A stretch of DNA of 18,506 bases from Patescibacteria group bacterium (GTDB lineage: Bacteria; Patescibacteriota; Gracilibacteria; UBA1369; PNNO01), in NCBI GenBank assembly GCA_018821175.1, contig JAHJMX010000008.1, positions 1 to 18,506 of the forward strand. Direction: 5' to 3'. Shown one piece after another: positions 6,554 to 13,363 of the stretch; positions within the stretch are counted from its first letter, which is position 1, and each line of letters begins with the position of its first letter. The notes beneath the pieces are model-generated. The model saw only the letters and a program-made list of their open reading frames with translations. It made no database searches and was not told the origin of the DNA. The position numbers and the translations under genes were made by a program.

Positions 6554-7342
6554 TTATTTAGTGATTTTAAATAAAGTTTTAAAATAAGATAAATGCCACA
6601 ATATATGAAATATTGAAATTACAGTCATTGCGATACCTGCTTCTACATGCCAAAACAAAACATTAAACGGCAACAAAATTGCTATCCCAAAATTAATTTT
6701 GATTACCAGTAAAATCCCAAGAATCCCTAAAACTAAAAAGCTTATAAGCAAAAGTATATTCCAAAAAAATCTATGCTTTGCAATACTGATGATTCCTTTT
6801 TTAGATAAAATATGGCTCACAACATAAGTAATTAATAAAACAATTGTTATTGAAACGAGGTGATATGGCGGTTCTTCCTTAGTTTCTTTCTCTGCTGGTG
6901 TCGGGATATTATCTCCAAGCTTGATTGAACTCGCTATGTCTTTTGCAACACTTGGCTCGATTCCATAATTATCATGAGCGAATTGAAAAGCGTCTGAAGG
7001 TTTTATTGAAACTCCATAATATTCCGAAAGAGCATCGGCATATTCTTTTGCATCTATTTCATAAATTCCTGCAACTTCGGCTAAGGTTTTGGTTTTGAGC
7101 TCAGTCCCGGTAATTAGGTCTTCTGTGACGATTTCAGGCGCGGAGTCAACCATTGTGATTAGCGCTCTTTCTTCTGGAGCAAGTTGCGAATGATCGCAAA
7201 TTCCATCTCCGTCAGTATCAATGTATCGTCCACATTCTCCAGGGTATTGATCATCTGTTAATCCGAATGGGCAATCGTCCCACGCCATAGCGGCTTGAGT
7301 TGAAAGTATGAATAATATTAATGTAAATAGTATTTTTTTCAT
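6554..7342 (-). CDS. Exported/membrane protein with a Ca-type DTDGDG loop and a DUF4405-like cytochrome b domain
   Basis: The likely start is the ATG at 7342, giving a 262-residue protein that begins with a signal peptide (MKKILFTLILFILSTQAAMA). An upstream in-frame ATG at 7366 would add eight residues and overlap tspO. After cleavage comes DDCPFGL, then a cysteine and DTDGDGICDHS, a thrombospondin-type-3/dockerin-like calcium loop with three cysteines. A soluble, mainly helical, acidic segment follows. The C-terminal third has three or four membrane helices with histidines spaced as in heme-binding DUF4405/cytochrome-b-like domains (H185, H198, H240, H254 and H258, numbered from the upstream methionine). 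It is probably a periplasm-facing membrane redox protein. Its place between TspO and threonine dehydrogenase, nearly abutting both, indicates one transcript. Heme binding is inferred from the histidines and not proven. Confidence 0.65.
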   Translation of the reverse strand: MKKILFTLILFILSTQAAMAWDDCPFGLTDDQYPGECGRYIDTDGDGICDHSQLAPEERALITMVDSAPEIVTEDLITGTELKTKTLAEVAGIYEIDAKEYADALSEYYGVSIKPSDAFQFAHDNYGIEPSVAKDIASSIKLGDNIPTPAEKETKEEPPYHLVSITIVLLITYVVSHILSKKGIISIAKHRFFWNILLLISFLVLGILGILLVIKINFGIAILLPFNVLFWHVEAGIAMTVISIFHILWHLSYFKTLFKITK

Positions 7343-7349
7343 AGTTAAG

Positions 7350-7817
7350 CTAATTAAGTACAACAATAGCCATATTCAATATAGATGCGAAGCTTACCCA
7401 AAGTAAATATGGGATTAGTAGGTACGCTGCTGGTTTTGAAACTTTCCAAAACACCGCAATATTTGCAATAATCGCAAGCCACAAGATGAAAATTTCTATC
7501 AATGCAAATAGTGGTTTCTCAATTCCAAAAAATAAAATTGACCAAAGAAAATTTAATCCTAGTTGCAGACTATAAATCCCGATCACTTTTCCTTTTTCTT
7601 TCCCGAAGTTTTCACGCCAAACCAGATAGAATGAAATTCCAATCAATATGAAGAGCATTGTCCAAACTGGCGCAAAAATCCAATTTGGTGGATTGAATGA
7701 AGGTTTATTTATAGTTGTATACCATGCATTGATTGCGCTTGTTGTAAAGAATGATCCGCCGAATCCAACAATAAGCGGGATTAATACGGAAGTAAGGAAT
7801 TGAAATGTTTTTTTCAT
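7350..7817 (-). CDS. tspO: TspO/MBR family tryptophan-rich membrane protein
   Basis: A 155-residue protein with five predicted membrane helices, the standard TspO size. Signature segments are WYTTINKPSFNPPNWIFAPVW (residues 32-52), LQLGLNFLWSILFFG (84-98) and the C-terminal YLLWVSFASILN (137-148). TspO proteins bind porphyrins and cholesterol-like ligands and are implicated in tetrapyrrole handling and stress responses; bacterial members can photo-oxidise protoporphyrin. The gene is the second of a minus-strand set, 26 bases after the VIT-like transporter and 7 bases before the cytochrome-like gene. It ends in TAG. There is no Shine-Dalgarno sequence before its ATG. Confidence 0.93.
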   Translation of the reverse strand: MKKTFQFLTSVLIPLIVGFGGSFFTTSAINAWYTTINKPSFNPPNWIFAPVWTMLFILIGISFYLVWRENFGKEKGKVIGIYSLQLGLNFLWSILFFGIEKPLFALIEIFILWLAIIANIAVFWKVSKPAAYLLIPYLLWVSFASILNMAIVVLN

Positions 7818-7843
7818 ACAATTTAGATTAGATTATAAAAATT

Positions 7844-8320
7844 TTATCCAAACGTTGCACTAACCCAACTCCCGACATAATTTGTCGCAATTATTACGAA
7901 AATCATAATTGCGAGATGTTCTATTACGACTTCTGTTGGGTTGGAATGTTCAGTTTTTGCTACATAAAAGCTAAAAATTCCTATCAGAAGCATTCCCCAA
8001 ATTATGCTAATTATGATTGCCGGTTCAAGTTCAAATAAAAGTACCGGAACAACAAAACTTAAAGTAAAAATCACTTTAGATAAAAATGTGGAAATTGTTG
8101 CCTCCCAAATTTCTCTTGTAGTATTTGTAGTTTTTGATTCTTCTGATATGTGAATCCCTAGCGCATCAGAGGCTGCGTCAGCTATTGCAATTGTCAATAT
8201 TCCTCCGATTACAACTAATTTGGAATGAGTTCCGGAATTTAAACCAACTATCAATCCAAGCGTAGTAGTTATCCCTGATGTTAGCCCAAAGCTTAATCCT
8301 GTTTTTAGTGAACGTTTCAT
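7844..8320 (-). CDS. VIT1/CCC1-like membrane transporter (predicted Fe2+/Mn2+)
   Basis: The chosen ATG at 8320 gives 158 residues (MKRSLKTGLSFGLTSG...). An in-frame ATG at 8362 would add 14 residues but would place a tandem operator-like repeat and the likely transcription start inside the gene. The N-terminal helix with GLTSGITTTLGLIVGLNSG and the following ADAASDALGIHISEESK match the pattern of the VIT1/CCC1 family (glycine-rich first helix, then a helix ending in an acidic/serine cluster before a cytosolic loop). Four or five membrane helices are predicted. Family members export ferrous iron or manganese from the cytosol. This one is short, lacking the long cytosolic metal-binding domain of eukaryotic VIT1. 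It is first in the set leading to tspO. Substrate is inferred and a VIT-like orphan is possible. Confidence 0.62.
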   Translation of the reverse strand: MKRSLKTGLSFGLTSGITTTLGLIVGLNSGTHSKLVVIGGILTIAIADAASDALGIHISEESKTTNTTREIWEATISTFLSKVIFTLSFVVPVLLFELEPAIIISIIWGMLLIGIFSFYVAKTEHSNPTEVVIEHLAIMIFVIIATNYVGSWVSATFG

Positions 8321-8354
8321 AAGTTTATTAATTTTACTTAAAACTTGGAATGAT

Positions 8355-8374
8355 TGTATCACGATGTATCACGA
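8355..8374. repeat. Tandem 10-bp repeat, operator-like
   Basis: Two exact copies of TGTATCACGA lie head to tail (8355-8364 and 8365-8374), one helical turn apart. They sit 34 bases upstream of the chosen start of the VIT-like gene and right at its predicted transcription start (a TATAAT for the minus strand lies at 8385-8380), a typical repressor position. Confidence 0.5.
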
Positions 8375-8379
8375 ATTTA

Positions 8380-8385
8380 ATTATA
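8380..8385 (-). promoter_or_regulatory. Candidate -10 element for the VIT-tspO-cytochrome-tdh set
   Basis: A perfect TATAAT on the minus strand, about 60 bases ahead of the ATG at 8320, in the divergent region shared with typA. No convincing -35 element lies upstream of it, and the region is a run of alternating A and T, so the call is tentative. Confidence 0.3.
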
Positions 8386-8419
8386 TATATTTTTGCGCTC
8401 ATATAATATAGCTTCCACA

Positions 8420-8447
8420 TTGACTTTTAAAGGAATTAAGGTATATA
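8420..8447 (+). promoter_or_regulatory. Candidate promoter of typA
   Basis: TTGACT (8420-8425), a 16-base spacer and TATATA (8442-8447) precede typA. Transcription would start near 8454, leaving a leader of about 35 bases that has no Shine-Dalgarno sequence. Confidence 0.45.
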
Positions 8448-8488
8448 TGATCAGCACAAAAAACATAAAATAGATTTAAATTAATTGT

Positions 8489-10282
8489 ATGGATATTAGA
8501 AATGTTGCGATTATCGCGCACGTAGATCACGGGAAAACGGCTTTGACAGACGCTTTGATGCAACAAACAGGGATGTCGGTGGCTGGAGATAGTATGGACA
8601 GTAATACGCTTGAACAAGAAAGAGGTATTACGATTTATTCGAAAAATACATCTGTTTATTATAAAGACACCAAGATTAATATAGTTGATACTCCAGGACA
8701 TGCTGATTTTGGTTCAGAAGTTGAACGTGTTTTGCGTTCTATTGATTGTGTGATTTTAGTGGTTGATGCTCAAGAGGGGCCAATGCCTCAGACAAAATTC
8801 GTATTGAAGAAATCTCTCGAGCTTGGGTTGAAGCCAATTGTTGTACTTAATAAAATCGACAAAGCGGCAGCAAGACCTGAACTTGTAAAGGAAATGGTTT
8901 ATGAACTTTTTCTTGATTTAGGTGCGAACGATGAACAACTTGGATTTACTACACTTTATGCAGTTGCCAGAGAAGGGATTGCGAAGCTAAATCTTGATGA
9001 TGATTCTAAGGATTTAACTCCACTTTTGGATGTAATTTTGAAAAATGTTCCGATTGCTTCAAATCAAGAAATGAAAGATATGCCTTTGTGCATGCAGCCT
9101 TTTAATCTAGCTTATGATAACTTTTTAGGGCGACTTGCTATTGGGCGAATTTATGAAGGAAAAGTTCAAGCTGCTTCTAGCGTTATTATTAAGGATCCAG
9201 AAGGGGAAATTCGGGCAGGGAAGATAGTGAAATTATTTACTTTTGAAGGTTTAAAAAGGAAAGAAGTTCAATCAGCTGAAGCCGGTGACATTGTTATGAT
9301 TTCTGGCTTGCCTAACATATTTATCGGAGAAACTATTTGTGAAAATGAAGATCAGGAAGCTTTGCCAGCTATTGATATTGATGAGCCAACGATTTCATTA
9401 AATATGCTTATCAACAATTCTCCATTTGCTGGTAGGGAGGGGAAATTTGTGACAAATCGTCAACTTAAGGACAGATTAGAAAAAGAATTGGAAGTTAACG
9501 TTGGTTTGAAAATCGATTTTTCATTTATTGATCATTATAAAGTTTATGGTCGAGGGGAAATGCATATCGCAATTTTGCTTGAGAATATGCGTCGTGAAGG
9601 TTATGAAATGCAAATATCACAGCCGCATGTAATTATCAAAGAAGAAAATGGGCTTAAGCTTGAGCCATTCGAAGAGGTAACAGTTAATGTCCCTGAAGAA
9701 TTATCTGGAGGTGTTGTTAAAAAACTTTTAAATCGTCGTGGAAATTTGATGGGAATTACACCAGATAATAGTAATGTAAAAATTGTCTTTGAAATGCCGA
9801 CTAGGGGACTTCTTGGATATCGGAATGAATTCGTAGTTGATACTCGAGGAGAGGGGATTATTTATACTAGAGTGATTGGATTCAAAGATTACGTTGGAGA
9901 GATTCAAAAACATGATGTTGGCTCTATGATTTCAATGGCTACAGGAAAATCCCTTGGGTTTTCTCTTGCTAATCTTCAAAATAGAGGATCTTTGTATATT
10001 GGCGCTAATACAGAAGTTTATGAAGGAATGGTTATTGGGAATGTTGCAAAAGGAAATGATTTGGCAGTAAATCCGATTAAGGGGAAACAATTAACAAATA
10101 TGCGATCTTCGGGAGCTGATGATGCAATTAGTTTAACTCCGCCTATTCAATTAACCCTTGAAAAAGGGATGAGTGTCATGAGTAACGATGAATATTTAGA
10201 AATTACGCCAAATAACATTCGGTTAAGAAAGCAATTTTTGACTGAAAATGAACGAGTTAGAGCTGGTAGGCAGAAAAAATAG
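8489..10282 (+). CDS. typA: Translational GTPase TypA/BipA
   Basis: A 597-residue ribosome-associated GTPase of the usual TypA/BipA length. G-domain motifs are complete: G1 AHVDHGKT (residues 10-17), the switch region QERGIT, G3 DTPGH (67-71) and G4 NKID (121-124). The two beta-barrel and elongation-factor-G-like domains follow, with the family-typical stretches GRGEMHIAILLENMRREGYEM and PTRGLLGYRNEF, and the C-terminal TypA-specific domain (SMISMATGKSLGFSLANLQNRG). TypA binds the ribosome near the A site and supports subunit assembly and stress adaptation. The final 26 bases overlap the 3' end of a gene on the opposite strand, and no terminator hairpin is seen there. Stop is TAG. The start lacks a Shine-Dalgarno sequence. 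Confidence 0.97.
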   Translation: MDIRNVAIIAHVDHGKTALTDALMQQTGMSVAGDSMDSNTLEQERGITIYSKNTSVYYKDTKINIVDTPGHADFGSEVERVLRSIDCVILVVDAQEGPMPQTKFVLKKSLELGLKPIVVLNKIDKAAARPELVKEMVYELFLDLGANDEQLGFTTLYAVAREGIAKLNLDDDSKDLTPLLDVILKNVPIASNQEMKDMPLCMQPFNLAYDNFLGRLAIGRIYEGKVQAASSVIIKDPEGEIRAGKIVKLFTFEGLKRKEVQSAEAGDIVMISGLPNIFIGETICENEDQEALPAIDIDEPTISLNMLINNSPFAGREGKFVTNRQLKDRLEKELEVNVGLKIDFSFIDHYKVYGRGEMHIAILLENMRREGYEMQISQPHVIIKEENGLKLEPFEEVTVNVPEELSGGVVKKLLNRRGNLMGITPDNSNVKIVFEMPTRGLLGYRNEFVVDTRGEGIIYTRVIGFKDYVGEIQKHDVGSMISMATGKSLGFSLANLQNRGSLYIGANTEVYEGMVIGNVAKGNDLAVNPIKGKQLTNMRSSGADDAISLTPPIQLTLEKGMSVMSNDEYLEITPNNIRLRKQFLTENERVRAGRQKK

Positions 10283-11882
10283 CTTCACTTACCAACATAC
10301 CGTCGGCCGCAGATGAAACAATTCCGCCGGCATATCCAGCTCCTTCACCAGTTGGATAAATCCCTGCAATATTTGATTGCAGAGTTTCTTTGTCGCGAAC
10401 GATGCGAAGTGGAGAAGAAGATCTGGTTTCTATGGCAGTCAAAATAGCATCTGGATGAGCAAAACCTCTGATTTTGTTTTCTAGCTTTGGCAATGCTTCT
10501 CGCAAACTGTTTGTTACGAAGTCCGGCAAGCAAGAGTCTAGCGAGGTTGGGGTTACGCCAGGTTCATAAGTTGGTTTTATGCTTCTGATTTCTGTGGATT
10601 TTTGATTTTTCAAAAAATCTCCAACAAGTTGAATTGGTGCATAATAATTATTCCCTCCAATTTCGAAGGCTTTTTTCTCCCATTTTTCTTGAAATTCTAT
10701 GCCAGCTAGAGGGTGATCAGATCCAAAATCATTTTTTCCTACATTTACAAGTAATGCAGAGTTTGAATTTTCTCCGTCTTGTGCGTATTCACTCATCCCG
10801 TTTGTAATGACGTGACCTTCCTGTGATGTTGCTGGCATAACGTATCCGCCAGGGCACATGCAAAATGTGTAAACAGTTCGATTCCCTTTATCACTATGGC
10901 TTACGAGTTTGTATTTTGCGCGGCCAAGTTTTTCATTATTCCAAAATTTGTAATATTGAGATTTGTTTATCATCTCAGCTTTATGTTCTATGCGCACACC
11001 GATAGAAAATGTTTTTTGTTCCATATCCAGCTTCCTTTCAAATAACATTTTGTAAGTGTCGCGTGCAGAGTATCCGATTGCGAGAACAAGTGTGTCTGTT
11101 TTGATTTCTTCATTTCCGTCCAAAATTATACTGGTCAATTTACCTTTAGTAATTTTTATGTCTGTTAATTGTGTGTTGAAGCGGACTTCGCCACCTTGAT
11201 CAATGATTTGTTTTCTGATGTTTTTTGCTACATTTCGGATTTTATCTGTTCCGATATGTGGTTTCGCATCCCAAAGTATAGTATCTGGCGCACCAGCTTT
11301 CACAAATTCATCAAAAATATATTTAATGCGGGGGTTAGTTATCAGAGTGTTTAATTTCCCGTCCGAGAAAGTCCCAACACCGCCTTCGCCAAACTGAATG
11401 TTTGATTTTGTATTAAGCTTTCCAGTAGCAAGAAAATTCTCAACATCTTTGATGCGAGAATCCACATCTCCACCACGCTCTATAACAAGTGGTTTTAAAC
11501 CAGCTTTTGCAAGTAACAAAGCCGCAAACATTCCACTAGGGCCGGTCCCAATTACGATTGGGCGAAGATTTTTTTTTGGTACGATTTGTGGGATTTCGTA
11601 AACGTATGGTTCTGTTATCGCAATTCTATGATGAATTGTATTTCGTTTTACAGCACTACTTTTTAGAATTTTTTGTTCTGCATCATTTCCGCCATCAATT
11701 TCAACATCCACAGAATAAACAAAATATATCATTTGATTTTTTTTGCGTGAATCTATTGCTCGTTTCGTGATTTTGAAATTATTAACATCATCTAAATTGA
11801 GTCCCAAAAGTTCTGCAATCTTTTCCTGTAATTCATTTTCCGAGTGAGTGATCGGAAGTGAAATTTGTTGTATTGAGATCAT
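10257..11882 (-). CDS. FAD-dependent dehydrogenase, COG2509 type
   Basis: A 541-residue flavoprotein. After an N-terminal domain of about 100 residues come the Rossmann motif VIGTGPSGMFAALLLAKAG (about 110-128) with the conserved acidic residue in PLVIERGG, the family-specific NIQFGEGGVGTFSDGKL segment (161-177), a second nucleotide-binding glycine stretch, and the C-terminal FAD motif GIYPTGEGAGYAGGIVSSAADG. This is the pattern of uncharacterised NAD(FAD)-utilising dehydrogenases, which occur in nearly all bacterial phyla and whose substrate is unknown. A cysteine in the CMCPGGYVMPA segment may be functional. It is a soluble cytoplasmic protein. The gene is convergent with typA and their ends overlap by 26 bases, so both proteins encode their tails in the same DNA. 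Confidence 0.88.
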   Translation of the reverse strand: MISIQQISLPITHSENELQEKIAELLGLNLDDVNNFKITKRAIDSRKKNQMIYFVYSVDVEIDGGNDAEQKILKSSAVKRNTIHHRIAITEPYVYEIPQIVPKKNLRPIVIGTGPSGMFAALLLAKAGLKPLVIERGGDVDSRIKDVENFLATGKLNTKSNIQFGEGGVGTFSDGKLNTLITNPRIKYIFDEFVKAGAPDTILWDAKPHIGTDKIRNVAKNIRKQIIDQGGEVRFNTQLTDIKITKGKLTSIILDGNEEIKTDTLVLAIGYSARDTYKMLFERKLDMEQKTFSIGVRIEHKAEMINKSQYYKFWNNEKLGRAKYKLVSHSDKGNRTVYTFCMCPGGYVMPATSQEGHVITNGMSEYAQDGENSNSALLVNVGKNDFGSDHPLAGIEFQEKWEKKAFEIGGNNYYAPIQLVGDFLKNQKSTEIRSIKPTYEPGVTPTSLDSCLPDFVTNSLREALPKLENKIRGFAHPDAILTAIETRSSSPLRIVRDKETLQSNIAGIYPTGEGAGYAGGIVSSAADGMLVSEAIFSAYQL

Positions 11883-11964
11883 GTTTTTTTATTTATTTAA
11901 CCTAACTTTTTCAATATATATTAAGTTTATAAAACGCGCAATTTACATAAAATCGAATTTTAGC

Positions 11965-11993
11965 TTGCATGTTTGTTTTTTTTCGTGCATAAT
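11965..11993 (+). promoter_or_regulatory. Promoter of the RRM protein gene
   Basis: TTGCAT (11965-11970), a 17-base spacer and CATAAT (11988-11993) give a good sigma70-type promoter. Transcription would start near 12000, giving an unusually long leader for this window, about 94 bases, which contains the hairpin at 12041-12090. Confidence 0.55.
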
Positions 11994-12040
11994 TCCGTTT
12001 GCAATTTTTGAAGTTCGGTTTCCTTAGGCTTGTTTCAGTT

Positions 12041-12090
12041 AATTAAGGTAAAAGAATGTAATAAATTGTTTTTAATTCTTTACCATAATT
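12041..12090 (+). promoter_or_regulatory. Long leader hairpin abutting the RRM gene start codon
   Basis: GGTAAAAGAAT (12047-12057) pairs with ATTCTTTACC (12075-12084) with one bulged A. Outside a single A-A mismatch the stem continues with AATTA (12041-12045) and TAATT (12086-12090). In total 15 base pairs close a 17-base loop, and the helix ends three bases before the ATG at 12094. It is placed to control ribosome access, but no ligand-binding core is evident. Confidence 0.5.
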
Positions 12091-12093
12091 ATT

Positions 12094-12351
12094 ATGGCAA
12101 CTAAGTTATTCGTTGGAAGCCTTTCATGGGGTGTCAACGACGAGGCTTTGAAAGAAGCTTTCTCAGCAGCTGGAACAGTTGTTTCTGCTACTGTAATCAC
12201 TGACCGTATGTCAGGACGTTCAAAAGGTTTCGGTTTCGTTGAAATGGAAACAGAAGAAGAGGCTCAAGCTGCAATTGAAATGTTGCACGAAAAAGAGCTT
12301 GATGGTCGAAAAATCATCGTAAATGTAGCTCGTCCTCGTGAAGAGCGATAA
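12094..12351 (+). CDS. Small RRM-type RNA-binding protein
   Basis: An 85-residue protein consisting of a single RNA recognition motif. RNP2 is LFVGSL (residues 5-10) and RNP1 is KGFGFVEM (44-51), with aromatic F6, F46 and F48 in the positions that stack on RNA bases. It resembles the glycine-poor Rbp proteins of cyanobacteria and many other bacteria, single-strand RNA binders often induced by cold. Codon choice is notably different from its neighbours (many GCT, GAA, CGT and TTC), as in highly expressed genes. It has its own promoter, a hairpin in the leader and a strong terminator, so it is monocistronic. The targets are unknown. Confidence 0.94.
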   Translation: MATKLFVGSLSWGVNDEALKEAFSAAGTVVSATVITDRMSGRSKGFGFVEMETEEEAQAAIEMLHEKELDGRKIIVNVARPREER

Positions 12352-12383
12352 TTGATGATCTGAAACAACATCAAATTGAAAAT

Positions 12384-12410
12384 AGGATCCAGCAATGGGT
12401 CCTTTTTTTT
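12384..12410 (+). terminator. Intrinsic terminator of the RRM gene
   Basis: AGGATCC (12384-12390) pairs with GGGTCCT (12397-12403) over a 6-base loop (one G-T pair), followed by an eight-T run. The G-T pair and the T run orient it to the plus strand. It lies 32 bases past the RRM stop codon. Confidence 0.85.
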
Positions 12411-12438
12411 GTATTAAAACGTATGGCTAGTTGATTTA

Positions 12439-13170
12439 CTATTTTTTTGCATATTCCCATGCCATTTTAAAAATATCGCGTTGGGTATTGGCGATTTCCA
12501 TACTTTCTATAATTACGCCGATTGCGGGTTGATCTTTAAATGAAATTATCGCAACTTTGTCGTCCCAAATGTTGATTTCGTTTGTGAATGTGAATTTTTT
12601 TGCGGAAACAAGGCGTATTTCACGATGATTTTCTTTATCTTTCGCCTGCACTTCTTTGCCGTATTTATCCAGAGGGGCGATTCCGCGCAACATTATTTTG
12701 CGCTTAACCCTTTCTTCAACATACTGCTCGTCGTATTCCGGCCATGCTTCGCGTATTTCCTTTGAGTTTGCGTAGTTTAAAATCTCGGTTTTGCTTTCAA
12801 GTGTTTTTGCGTAAATGGATTTTATTCCTTCAAGACCTTCGTAATATTTAACGTGTGGCAGATTAACTTCTCCTCCAAGCCGGCGAAAAGCGGGGAGGGC
12901 CTTTTGAAAGTCGGATGCTTTGCGTTTAAGTTCATGGCTTATAACCTTTGGATTTGTTGCACTAAATATTCTTATTTTATTCTGAGTAACCGAATTTGCC
13001 ATACCACGCTCGATGAGTTTTTCAAGGATGGAATAAGCCGTTACCCGGTTTATTTTCGCTTGTTCAGCGATTTTTGAAACCGGTGCCGCTCCAAGCTCGA
13101 CAAGCGCCAAATAGATTTGTGACTCCTTCGGATTTAATCCGATATCTTTTAAAATGTTTTCAAGTTTCAT
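12439..13170 (-). CDS. TrmB-family transcriptional regulator
   Basis: A 243-residue DNA-binding regulator. The N-terminal 75 residues form a winged helix-turn-helix of the TrmB type (LKDIGLNPKESQIYLALVEL, then VSKIAEQAKINRVTAYSILEKLIERG), and the rest matches the TrmB C-terminal fold, with YYEGLEGIKSIYAKTL at about 108-123 and IWDDKVAIISF near the end. Archaeal TrmB proteins sense sugars; the many bacterial homologues in CPR genomes are uncharacterised. It is transcribed divergently from glutamine synthetase, with 193 bases between the two starts and an inverted repeat five bases ahead of this gene, which suggests autoregulation and possibly control of glnA. Codons here look somewhat richer in G+C than in the genes to the left. 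Stop is TAG. Confidence 0.88.
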   Translation of the reverse strand: MKLENILKDIGLNPKESQIYLALVELGAAPVSKIAEQAKINRVTAYSILEKLIERGMANSVTQNKIRIFSATNPKVISHELKRKASDFQKALPAFRRLGGEVNLPHVKYYEGLEGIKSIYAKTLESKTEILNYANSKEIREAWPEYDEQYVEERVKRKIMLRGIAPLDKYGKEVQAKDKENHREIRLVSAKKFTFTNEINIWDDKVAIISFKDQPAIGVIIESMEIANTQRDIFKMAWEYAKK

Positions 13171-13174
13171 GCAA

Positions 13175-13215
13175 GTTTAATTGTTGTAGAAATTTTCGAC
13201 AGCAACAATATAAAC
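13175..13215. promoter_or_regulatory. Inverted repeat in the TrmB/glnA divergent region, candidate operator
   Basis: GTTTAATTGTTG (13175-13186) and CAACAATATAAAC (13203-13215) are mirror arms differing by one inserted base, separated by 16 bases. The element starts five bases upstream of the regulator's ATG. It could be a regulator binding site or a leader hairpin in the regulator's mRNA. Confidence 0.4.
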
Positions 13216-13363
13216 TATTTTTTATTTGCGCTCCAGAGCAAAATAAACGCCCCGGAAGATTTCTTCTACACCGATTTTCGGCTTATAAAAAAGCTCTTGT
13301 GCGCTTCTTTGTAATAGGTTTTAAAGAGAGTGTGTATAAAATTATTTTTCTAAAAAACAGTTT

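Noticed and set aside
8399..8701. Minus-strand ORF of 100 codons across the typA start
   Set aside because: Antisense to the typA G-domain and covers the divergent promoter region; composition is not protein-like.
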